A program made the position numbers and the translations under genes. Source: Odontocerum albicorne (taxonomy: Eukaryota; Arthropoda; Insecta; Trichoptera; Odontoceridae). Taken from it: DNA of 64,000 nucleotides. Every line of letters begins with the position of its first letter. The stretch's first letter is position 1. This document shows positions 54,657-64,000 of the stretch, piece after piece. A model generated the notes under the pieces. The model ran no database searches. It saw only the letters and a list, made by a program, of their open reading frames with translations, and had not been told where the DNA came from. Location: positions 33,534,480-33,598,479 of the forward strand of contig OX463842.1 in the NCBI GenBank assembly GCA_949825065.1, in the 5' to 3' direction.

Positions 54657-55006
54657 TCAAATGTGCCATTTTTCCGAGATAATGTTAGGTCCAAGAAATT
54701 TAATTTTCCGTCCTGTTATGTTGTTAGTGTAAATTTTATAAAACTCTATAGAATTTAAATATTTAAGAAATTGGTGTAATTGTCTATCGGTACCCGTCCA
54801 AACACAAAGAATATCATCTGCATACCTTAACCAGCACAAAACATTTTTAGTTAACTTAAACTTATTCCTAAAAATACATTTTTCAAAATAGTTCATAAAT
54901 ATTTCACTGAGGAGGGGAGACAACGGTGAGCCAAAAGCTAAACCATTTGTTTGTTTATATATTTTATTGTTGAAGTTGAAATAATTTTGTTTGATGCATA
55001 AGTCAA
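54657..55006 (-). pseudogene. PLE reverse transcriptase, partial
   Basis: From 55006 downward: LCIKQNYFNFNNKIYKQTNG, LAFGSPLSPLLSEIFMNYFE (the RT box with the GSPLSP signature), then LRYADDILCVWTGTDRQLHQ with the YADD catalytic aspartates, and LNSIEFYKIYTN, GRKIKFLG, stopping at 54657. PLE RTs resemble telomerase RT and usually span several hundred residues; only palm motifs are left. No ATG is needed because the 5' end is truncated by the inverted terminus at about 55010. Confidence 0.85.
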
Positions 55007-55389
55007 ATTATACCGTCACAAAAAAGTGGAATAAACAGAGTTTGATAAAAATAAATTACAATGTATTTAAACCTCCACAACGTTAATGCCTTAACTATAA
55101 ACAACATATTAGAGAGAATAATTGTTTTTGTTAAATTATAAACTCGTACATGCAAATATCATATGCTTATCAAAATAGTGTGATGAAAGTTTGAAAGGAA
55201 CCTTCTTATGAGTAGGCGTAAATAAACAAACCTCCATAGCAGTGTATTACATATCAAAAAAACAATCGAAGTAATACTGAACAATACATACAAGGATGTA
55301 CGAGTACCATATTAAGTTAGTAGCAGATTGAAAAAATATAGTTGATCCACTAAAATATAATATATTTAAATATTTTACCATCGCAGATG

Positions 55390-55548
55390 CATGCATGGAA
55401 TACTAAATACCAAAACCCATCGGTGAACGGTTGGAAATGAAGGAGAAGACTCCTTTAATACTTTCACCATCTTTGCATGGATCTCAGTAGCCGATAAACC
55501 TTCCAAAACAAAGAATTTAATCACTGCACGATATTCGGATTTTTCCAT
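55390..55548 (-). pseudogene. mariner transposase N-terminal fragment
   Basis: Minus strand from 55548: MEKSEYRAVIKFFVLEGLSA, TEIHAKMVKVLKESSPSFPT, VHRW, the first helix-turn-helix region of a mariner-type transposase. It ends after ~50 codons at unrelated sequence. The minus-strand sequence upstream (55550-55720) is probably its 5' UTR; I found no inverted repeat pair. It differs in sequence from the mariners at 33 and 63 kb. Confidence 0.65.
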
Positions 55549-55729
55549 TGTTAAAAAATACACTGACACGTCAACTTCAAATGGCTTGTAAACAAGGAAT
55601 GAATTGACAGATCGAAATGAAATTTTGAGTACGTTCTTATGAAAGATAAAATATTAAAATGGCGAAGAAATTTTGGTTTTCTACTGCTCCATAGATGTCG
55701 CTTTCAAAACTTTTTGACTAACCTATTAC

Positions 55730-57500
55730 AGATCAACCAAACAATAGTTTTTCAAACTAAGTAAGCTTTGATAAAAAACAAATATTTTATCACTGTATAT
55801 AATTATTATTTGTTTTTTTTCATAAATAACTTTCTTCTCTCTTCTAAATTGTTCTTTAAAATTCCTTAATATTTGTTGATTATGTTTAGCATAATGGATC
55901 GTTTGTAGTGTTTTTATCTTAAAACGACCCTTTTTTCTTACACACATTTTTATGAACCATCAGTATTTGTATGATTACATGTCATTTATTTCATTAATAT
56001 CATTATTAATTCAAATAACATTCTAAAAAAATCGCATATACTCGTAGATGAAATATTTTCGGCATTATAAAACATGAAAATGATGGAATATAAATCGTTA
56101 ATATTTATCAGTATTTAGACGTATATATACAATAAAGTCCATGTCCATAAACGTCCATGTCTACTTACTGCTTGTAGATAATCTCATAACAATCCAACGG
56201 CAAGTGATTCGACCGTTATTTGAATAAGTGCTGAGGAAAGTTTACGTACCTGTCATTATTTTTATATTACTATGAATCAGTAGTGTGAAAGGGTAGCAGA
56301 ACATAGACGATTTATCACATTTTAGGAATCGAAAACAATTTATGAATTTGAAATGTTTTAATATTGGCAAGCAATATTATCATTTAAAATGTGTCTATAC
56401 GCTTTATTCATGTATAAACCAATCTAGATTTATATATTTATTTTTTGCAACTCTAATTACATGTACTCAAAATAATGTTTAATACCACTGAATTTGAAGA
56501 GTCGACAGCCATTTAATTAATCTCTTAAAACTAAAGACTTCAGAAGTGTATTAGACAAGTTGTGTTTTTTCCGCTAAAGAAACATATCTCATAACATTTC
56601 AAGTAGTCGAGAGTTTAAACTTTCAAGAGAGATCTTAAAAACAAAGTTTGAAGGACTAAGAAAAAGCTCACGTTATATAAATTAATGAGTTAGTTTAAAA
56701 CTTGTGATGGACTATATACTCAAAAGAAATGTACGTGATCAAGTGTTCGTGTTTACAAATTGTCTTAATAAGTTGTTTTACTGAAAACTTCTATTTTAAA
56801 CAATTAAACAAAGATTAAGTTTTAATTTTATATTTTACGTATGTATTTTGATAACTCATATCATTTTAATTATTAATTATACCACATATCTTTATTTGTG
56901 ATTTTATCTCTATGCTGAATTTTCTGGATGTCTTCAAAAAAAATATTGACATCACCTGGGTAAGAAGCCTCTAGTTGACATCTCGAACTGAATACCAATA
57001 GTCAGTTATAGACTAAGGTGGAATGTGAAAATACATCTTTTCTCAATAGTGCGTGGATGCAGCCTTTTGTGGTAATGATAATTTGGTTTTAATCTACCTT
57101 TAATAAAAAATTAAATAGGATTGGATAACTAGATTTTCACCATAGTATTTTGTTTTTCTAGTTCTGTTGGCCACTGAAATGAGGCATGGGCTTTAAGAAA
57201 TATAATACACCGGGACTTACCAAACAAACCCTGTTGGACTTTCTATGAATTATCCTACGACCTTTTTTGATTGCAATAATGTTTATGTCTATCAAAATAT
57301 TTAAGGCAACAATGGTGATGTTAATAGTCCGGCGGAAAGAAACCTAATTTTTCATCATTGACATCTGGTTTATATATACATCCTTTAGATTTAAAGCTCT
57401 CTAAATTTACTAAACACCTCTAATACGCCTTATTTTAATTTAAAAACATAGCTTTATTCGGGTGTTGCATAATTTCTTAACATCGGTAAGCAAGTTTGGT
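55730..57500. other. AT-rich DNA, nothing recognised
   Basis: One Lys-rich minus frame (55726-55947) looks like chance. Confidence 0.5.
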
Positions 57501-57502
57501 TT

Positions 57503-57713
57503 TAACTACCTCCGACGCTTAGTTGCTAAATGTCTTTTTTCCAACCCATGGACTGAAAATTTGATTCCCGCTGATTCTTATTTGTTATCAAATAAGGTTC
57601 CAGATTTGTTTTCACTAAAGAAAAGACATCTTTAATACGTTTCTGATTGATTGTAAGAGATTGCTACATGGCTTTAATTTCCCCATGTTTCCCCAAAAGT
57701 TATATAATACGAT
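57503..57713 (+). mobile_element. tRNA-derived SINE (copy S11, degraded)
   Basis: AACTACCTCCGACGCTTAGT (A-box end), AAATTTGATTCCCGCTGATT (B box), then TTCCAGATTTGTTTTCACTA, TTTCTGATTGATTGTAAGAG and TTGCTACATGGCTTTAATTT. Confidence 0.7.
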
Positions 57714-58114
57714 ATTGTTTTAATACTGCAATGAATAATTTATAATGATTGTTTTAGAAAGTTTTAATAATAAGATTTTCTTCAGTAACTCATTACTCAA
57801 TAGCTTTTCATTACACAACTGAATTTGTTTGTTTAAATTATATTTTAAAATGACTTCTAATTTTTCGAAAACATTAATAATCCACAAAAAAAACTAATTA
57901 TGGCATATCAAAATTAGGCGACATATTTCATTAAGTGAATTTTTACTTTCTCCGTTCGCGTCAAATTTTAAGACATTAATGTTTAAATAAATTACAAAAT
58001 CGCGTGCGTTATGCAGAAGGGTTCAACGTTTTTTTTTATTGGTGTTCTCGTTTACCATGATTGAAGGCATTCTAAAAGGATTTTTATAACACAGCCACGG
58101 AGATTATTTTGACT

Positions 58115-58310
58115 TAATAGATTTGCAAATTGTATCCGCTCTTCCTAATGTGTTGAAAGCGTTAAGCTCCACTAAATCCTCCGGCTGTTCAAAGTTTAGA
58201 GGTGAGCTCCTGGGCAGGCTTTTACTGGCCCTAGTGAATGCAAAACAGGGGGTGCTGTTAAATCAGCAACTGCAGTTATCAGGCGAGTAGTTAATACCAG
58301 TAAAATATCA
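58115..58310. other. GC-richer block, unexplained
   Basis: Around 58130-58290 composition shifts (CTCCTGGGCAGGCTTTTACT, AACAGGGGGTGCTGTTAAAT). A plus frame of about 55 codons (LQIVSALPNVLKAL and on) is open to a TAG at 58288-58290 and contains a good donor-like AGAGGTGAGCTC. It could be an exon, a conserved non-coding element or element debris; I cannot separate these. Confidence 0.2.
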
Positions 58311-59319
58311 AGATTTAAACCATTTATGTGGTTCAACACTGATTGAAATTTAGTTACAAGCGATGAAACAATTTGTAATTTTCTACTTTCTCACCATCAA
58401 CATAAATCTATTACTAAATGTTTTGAGGAACCCGATAGTTTGTTATAATGAAAGATAAGTGAGTATTTTATTTAAAATTGTATGTACTTATATGATTTTA
58501 AACGATACATTCGGTGCATATATTTATATGCAATATACTCGTACAATATACTTAACTGTCAGAATTAGTTCAGTATTTTGGCAAACAAATGTTGTTTTAG
58601 TAGTTAGTCCCGGGACTTATTGATCGATGTGTTATCACGGGGATAAGGATTAAATGATATTATTCTTTGAGATTTATGTTACATTTTCATTTCGTTCTTA
58701 AACGCTGTTACGGTCGAAGCACATCTGGTCATTCGATAACAATCGTTTCATCGCTTTTTCCAAACTAGCTGTAAATATATTTTATGTAGCATATTAAATA
58801 TATGATATATTTAATATGTACTCGTACTTAAAATCAAAGCATTATGTCGTATTTTGCTTAAGGTTTTTAATTTTCTTAATTTCAGTCTATAATGATTATT
58901 TAAGTTGATAATCATTTTTCTGTGTTGGATGCTCGGGTAATGCATTAACAAAGCGGCAGTGTATTTTTCTGTGAAATCAATTATGCGGGCCTCAAAAACA
59001 ATAAACTTACGATGTACTAAAAGTAGTTATAAGAGATCAATTGTAAAGCTCTAAAAACAGAATATTGAATCAAACATTTAAGGTCAGTGTTGTCTGATCA
59101 CAAAGTGATGAATAACCGTAATTGAAGAAATGAAAGCCTTTTTTATGTTAAAGGAAATGTTTTAACGTACGTTAGAATTTTGAATTTATTAACATATATC
59201 TAAAAAACGCATATGAAATTAAGAAATAAACGTAAAGAAACGCACGCTCTCTATTTAAAAGCTTATATTTAAAACCACTTGTTTTTTATCGCATTGTCAT
59301 TATTTTGCTTTGCAATTAA

Positions 59320-59700
59320 TATGAAATTCTTTGCCCTTCGTTCCCATTTATTAGTATTTTCCTTATTCCTTCCGAAGATTGTCTTGATTCGCCATACTAA
59401 CTTTGTTCTAGATGCGATTAAATGACCCATTGAATAAGAGATTAACAAGGGGAATAAACACCCTTTCAAGTTATTTAAGTAATTGGTTAGGCCCCGAACC
59501 GCAGTGAAGATTGCGGCCCTGCGTCCTTAAATACGTGCTCCACAATCTGCCCATATATTTTTATTCATCCGGATTATTTTGGGATGTCGTAAACCGACTT
59601 CGTTGAGGGTTCCATCCCCTGATCGAACAATTGAACGAGCCAATATATCTGTATTACACCTTTATTATGTTCGCTTATGATTCGTGTGTCAGTTTAAATA
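59320..59700. other. possible conserved non-coding block
   Basis: A 380-bp stretch of mixed composition without frames, containing TTCAAGTTATTTAAGTAATT, CATCCGGATTATTTTGGG and similar factor-site-like words. It has no repeat partner in this window, unlike most other non-AT-rich sequence here. Confidence 0.2.
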
Positions 59701-59994
59701 AATTGTTCGAACGTTGAAGAGTTCTTTGACTTTTTTATGACACTATGAAGTGAATTCTATTAAGCGTAATTTATTATTGTATCGGTTAATTGGACGTGCT
59801 CTTCAGCATCTCGTGTTTAATGTAGGGAAGTTTCAATATCAATACATTTTTATTAATTTTTTACTTTTTAAATGTGTTATTTTTTTGTAGTTAGATTAAT
59901 GTTAGTAATTTTCTTATCTTCAATAAATTTTCAGATTTTTCTTTTTTATTAATGATTTTTTTCAATAATTTAATCGTTTCTATACTAAATCATG

Positions 59995-60145
59995 TGGGGT
60001 GGGCTAGTGCCCACCCTGATGTATGGAAAAGAAGTTATTGCATTGAAAAAGAGTAATCAGAATAAAAATGAATACGTGCCTTCCGAAGAATATTTAGTAT
60101 TACAGTGAGTGATAAAATAATGAATGATTGGATAAAATTAAATTG
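59995..60145 (+). pseudogene. LINE L-A fragment
   Basis: GLVPTLMYGKEVIALKKSNQ then degraded codons. Compare GVLVPTLIYGSES at 37.74 kb; both share nucleotides around TAGTGCCCACC. Confidence 0.6.
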
Positions 60146-60919
60146 TTAGTTCGAGACGGGTGGACAGTGGTTCTTAACTAGAAGATTTGATCGAAATATA
60201 ATGTTATCTTTCTACCGCATTGATTAAAATAATAATGGATAAAAATATTTTTTTGCGTGGGAGGGTATTTTATTAGCTTTTGATCAAGGATGTAATAAAG
60301 TATTAATGGTGTATTTTCCGTAACTGAGTGCAGATCGTTTTGGCCTTTGAAATCGTGAAAAAGGATACATATTTAATGGAAATCCTCTTTGAGGATAGCG
60401 AGTCAATAATTGAACTGCTCCGCTTTTGCCTCTAACTCAACAATCTTTTCTTTGTTTGCCGTACCGAGTAGCAAAATATCATAACCTCTTTTAGATCGCA
60501 CTTTATGGAAATCGATTGAACTCGAAATTTGCGTTTTTTTATTGTTGCTAGTGAGAGACAATTAGTAAAGGTATTATTATAAGAGGGTGTTGATAAAGAC
60601 GCCGCCCTTCAAGGACGCCGCAAAGCTCAAAGGAATGACACCTACCTACATCAATGAGTGTTTGAAGCTTACAATGAACTCCAAGGTCAGTGATTGTTAT
60701 CGACCATATCTGAAATAAACTGAATAATGTTTTGTGATATGCATATAGTTATTCTTGGAGGACAGCATGAAGATTTTCATGTGAAATGAAACGCTATCAA
60801 TGAAAAAAGATTTCCCTGAACAATTGCGTTGTTTTTACTAATATGAGTTTTTTTCTACTTTGTAATTAAATGTTAATTAATTATAAGTCACCCACTGAAA
60901 AGGAACACGCCATATTGTA

Positions 60920-61780
60920 TTTACTAACCTTTATACATCACGCCATATCCCTGTCGGGTAAAAACAGAACGCCAGACTTTTCTATCTCGACGAATATCCT
61001 ACGCCTCTCCTACATTCGTACACCTTCACATACATCTCCTACGATTTTTCTGACTTTTGGCGTTTCTTGCTTTCAAAATATTATTTATTTAATCCAACTA
61101 TACTTTCATTGGTCTTCCTCTACCACCTCTAGCACATTCACATTTGCTCTGTATATTTGTTTTGGTTTTCCTTCATTCATTTGTTCATATCAGAGTGTTC
61201 TTCTTCATCTTATTTTATACATCATCCTTACGTTTACATTCCCCCCCTAATCACTTCATTCATATTCCGGAATACGTTGTCACCATATGTATGTATTCCT
61301 CTGAGTGGAGGCATATCTACAGCATTTATTCTGGTATACGTTGTCACCATATGTACTCGTATGTATTCCTCTGAGTGGAGGCATATCTACAGCATTTATA
61401 CGTTGTCACCATATGTATGTATTCCTCTGAGTGGAGGCATATCTACAGCATTTATTCGGCTCTTTTCGTTCTTTTTCCACGTTCACTTTTAAATCTAATA
61501 AATTAAAGTTGAAACTAGAATACTGTTGTGGACTATAATTTTAGCAGAGATTTATACTGTCCGGATCGAGTATATATGTTTTAGTGCCCCGTTGACTTCG
61601 TTTCTTATCGCTACACACCGTTCGATATCTCTCGTAACTCCTTCATCATGTCAAAAAATACTACCCAAGTTGCAGAGTTCAACTTGCTCCAAGCTTTCAT
61701 TGTTAACCCGTATATCGCATTTATTTTTCCTTTCACACTTTTTAGCACCCTGACTTTTGTTATTTTTTAAGTTCCAATAA
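60920..61780 (-). pseudogene. LINE L-A 3' fragment, longest copy
   Basis: Minus strand from 61780 downward: KKCERKNKCDIRVNNESLEQ, VELCNLGSIF (FKYLGSIF-type box), DIERCVAIRNEVNGALKHIY, then the RT region encoding KNEKSRINAVDMPPLRGIHT, here expanded in tandem, and finally the complement of the C-terminal tail near 60940. It is broken by stops. It gives the best view of L-A gene order in the window. Confidence 0.7.
61272..61456. repeat. 62-64-bp tandem repeat, 3 copies, inside LINE L-A
   Basis: Units start ATACGTTGTCACCATATGTA at 61272, 61336 and 61398, each ending GGCATATCTACAGCATTTAT. Copy 2 carries an extra ACTCGT, giving a TACTCGTA word. The last copy runs into TCGGCTCTTTTCG of the normal LINE sequence. 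Confidence 0.92.
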
Positions 61781-61789
61781 TTTCAAGTC

Positions 61790-62935
61790 TGGAAGTTAAG
61801 TTAAAAAGGAAACGTTACTAATGTATGAAAAGTTCTCTACTCTCCAAATCCCTAGCTCTGAAGATATGTCTGAGATGTTCGGGCAAGTACATATTTTTTT
61901 TGTCATAATAAGGTGGCAGGTTTCAGCTAGTTTGATACATACGCTTCTCTTAAATATGTATATGTCTTCTTTCAAATTTTATTAAAATATATATACTAGA
62001 CGATAAATTTTTGCGTATCTCTCTATAACACTCATATATTTTTCTTCTCTTAAGTATTGTTATTGCTCTAATTTCAATATTTATTTCACGTAATTATATG
62101 GTTATAATTCGCTTGCTCTCGTCAGTTCTAAGGTTTATGAGGGAAATTGGAGAAAAAAACTAAGCTTATTTTTTGCCTTTTACACTTTTCAATTACCATG
62201 ATATTGGATTTTGCAACATTTATAAGTCCTTTTCTTCACATATTTTGATATTGCTCAGTATGAGTATGTGTATTTCAGCACAAAATCTTATGACGTCCAA
62301 ACGCTTGAAACGGAGACCAATATTGAGATATAATAAGTAATTCAATAAATAACATAACGATGTATTTCACATGAATAACGTAGAAGTTTCATTTTGAAGC
62401 TTTGTGAATCGTGGTTTATGTTTTCAATCAAAGATTTATACAGGACTTTTGTTTGGGGAAAAGGTTAAGTCGGAAAAATATCCAAACAATCAAAGATTCG
62501 AGTCATCCATCAAATGGTTGCGTCAGTAGGAGATAACTGATATTGTGTTTTGGTTTCATTTATCTCAACACACAGGCGTCCTTTGAGAAAAATCTTTGTT
62601 TACTATCGTTGAATGTTGTAATGGACATTTAAATTATATCTTAATCAAAGTGAAATCTCCATTATTTTGATTTCAGAGCAATTAATCCGTAAAACTCAAT
62701 GTCATGCAAGTATGAAGATTGATGCATAACTTCGAAAAAAACTTTTTGATTAGAACTTTTTTGAACTTTCTTTTTAAGATTAAAGCCTAACATTTTTTTT
62801 GTTGAGCTATAATCCATATTTAGCATCTCTTTTTGTACAGATTTGGCTGAAAATTTTAAATTTCCTTAAGTATATTAAACAAACATACCGGGTTATTGTA
62901 ATTCCTTTTAAGGGCCTATTGATATGTTGCACACT
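61790..62935. other. AT-rich DNA, nothing recognised
   Basis: No credible frame or element end. Confidence 0.5.
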
Positions 62936-62940
62936 ATATA

Positions 62941-64000
62941 TTAGGTCCTTACATATGAAATTGGCGTTTTGCCGTACTGGCAACTTTGATCTCAAATATC
63001 TTCTCTTTGGTTAGGAATTCCAAATTAAAATTTATACAGCTATTTACTCAAGTATTTGTGTTTCGAAAATTATAATTCATTTGTTTTTTCCTCAATTGTT
63101 TTTTTTCTTTGCGTCACTCAGTTTACAAAATGGAAAACTTGAAATATCGCGTTATTTACGAGTACGAGTTCCTCCGTGGCACCAGTGCTGCAGAAACGCC
63201 TCGAAGGATTAATGATGTGTATGGCGACGGTGCCGCAAAAGAAAACACAGTGCGTTTTTGGTTCCAACGTTTTCGTTCTGGAAATTTCGACCTGCGGAAT
63301 AAGCCCCGTGGACGGCCGGAGACCAAAGTTGATAATGAAGAATTGAAGGCTATTGTGGAAGCGGATCCATCGCAAACCACGTCCGAGTTAGCTGCAGGCT
63401 GCGGTGTTAGTGATACAACTGTTTTAATCCACTTGAAGCAAATTGGGAAGGTGAAAAAGCTTGAAAGGTGGGTACCTCACGAATTGAGTGAAGCAAATCA
63501 ACAAACGCGCGTTGACTGCTGCGTTGCATTACTCAACCGGCACAATAATTAAGGGATTTTGAATCGAATCATTACCTGTGATGAAAAGTGGATCCTGTAT
63601 GATAATCGGAAGCGCTCATCGCAATGGCTGAACCCTGCCGAACCAGCCAAACCATGCCCCAAGCGAAAATTGACTCCAAAAAAGTTACTTGTGAGCGTTT
63701 GGTGGACTAGTGCTGGTGTCGTTCACTACAGCTTTCTTAAATCTGGCCAGACGATTACGGCAGATGTCTATTGTCAGCAACTGCAAACCATGATGGAAAA
63801 GCTAGCTGCTAAACAACCGAGGCTGGTTAACCGCTCTAGGCCACTGCTGCTTCATGATAACGCTAGACCACACACTGCACAACAGACGGCTACCAAATTA
63901 GAAGAGCTTCAATTGGAATGTCTAAGACATCCACCGTACTCTCCGGACCTTGCCCCAACAGATTACTATTTTTTTCGAAATTTGGATAACTTCTTGCAAG
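62941..64000 (+). mobile_element. mariner transposon, cut by window end
   Basis: It starts TTAGGTCCTTACATATGAAA right after TA (62939-62940), with a 5' UTR of 189 bp, then the transposase. The right inverted repeat lies beyond 64000. The terminal sequence and protein resemble the cecropia/Hsmar1-like group of mariners. Confidence 0.85.
63130..64000 (+). pseudogene. mariner transposase with one nonsense codon
   Basis: Starts MENLKYRVIYEYEFLRGTSA; an ATG seven codons earlier (63109) is in frame but lies outside the conserved start. The N-terminal paired helix-turn-helix region contains FWFQRFRSGNFDL and the GRP hook (RGRPE), then IVEADPSQTTSELA and HLKQIGKVKKLERWVPHELS (WVPHEL signature). A TAA at 63550-63552 (codon 141) interrupts it; the same frame then continues TCDEKWILYDNRKRSSQW (first Asp), LLLHDNARPH (second), YSPDLAPTDYYFF (third), with 34 residues between the last two (DD34D). 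All catalytic residues are present, so the stop is the only visible lesion up to the window end. Confidence 0.9.

Larger units (their letters stand above)
53747..55107 (-). mobile_element. PLE family A, copy 7 with RT and GIY-YIG remnants
   Basis: A 1361-bp element flanked by ATTAGAGACAAT (53735-53746) and ATTAGAGAGAAT (55108-55119), a target duplication with one change. Coding order on the minus strand is RT 3' part, linker, GIY-YIG, then 3' UTR with a hammerhead-like motif. The right (5') end is an inverted short terminus TACCGTCACAAAAAAGTGGA with the ~50-bp tail, but without the hammerhead. The 5' half of the RT is missing. Confidence 0.9.

Overview
The window reads as nuclear DNA of an animal, most likely an insect. 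It is strongly AT-rich, has no prokaryotic gene organisation, and carries mariner, Tigger/pogo-like and piggyBac-like DNA transposons, several non-LTR retrotransposon (LINE) families, tRNA-derived SINEs and Penelope-like elements (PLEs). I found no host protein gene, tRNA or rRNA I could defend. All recognisable coding sequence is transposon-derived and nearly all of it is broken, so the window is best seen as intergenic or intronic DNA built from nested mobile elements.

Layout. 0-5 kb: GT microsatellite, a 59-bp tandem array, a SINE, a truncated LINE tail, then unassigned AT-rich DNA. 5.5-14.4 kb: three palindromic PLE copies; a LINE fragment; a Tigger-like transposon (8377-10663) holding a LINE reverse-transcriptase fragment and an unidentified 577-bp insertion; a second Tigger remnant. 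16-20 kb: two LINE pseudogenes and duplicated blocks. 21-28 kb: an old mariner remnant, a mini-PLE, SINEs, and a 235-bp tandem array with a hammerhead-ribozyme-like motif in each unit. 29-30 kb: a PLE with a GIY-YIG nuclease segment inserted in a LINE pseudogene, with 15-bp target duplications. 33-35.6 kb: a mariner interrupted by a 5'-truncated jockey-like LINE with a 42-nt poly(A). 36-50 kb: a piggyBac-like MITE, many LINE 3' fragments and two more tandem arrays. 53.7-55.1 kb: the PLE copy with the most coding sequence (reverse transcriptase, linker, GIY-YIG). 57-61.8 kb: SINE and LINE fragments and a possible conserved non-coding block. 62.9 kb to the end: a mariner cut off by the window edge.

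The most notable system is a set of hammerhead-like motifs, 12 in 64 kb. Nine lie in the inverted ends of PLE family A, one reading outward from each arm. Three lie in the tandem array of a second family (B). The catalytic core is shared. The free core position N7 varies (U, A, C) and helix I differs between families in a compensatory way (CCC/GGG versus TTCAC/GTGAA), which argues for conserved RNA structure. PLEs and animal retrozymes are known to carry hammerhead ribozymes. The inverted arrangement, the extra base before helix II and the compensatory switch in one locus deserve a closer look. A second unexplained signal is the 8-mer TACTCGTA, found about 22 times on either strand where about 2-3 are expected.
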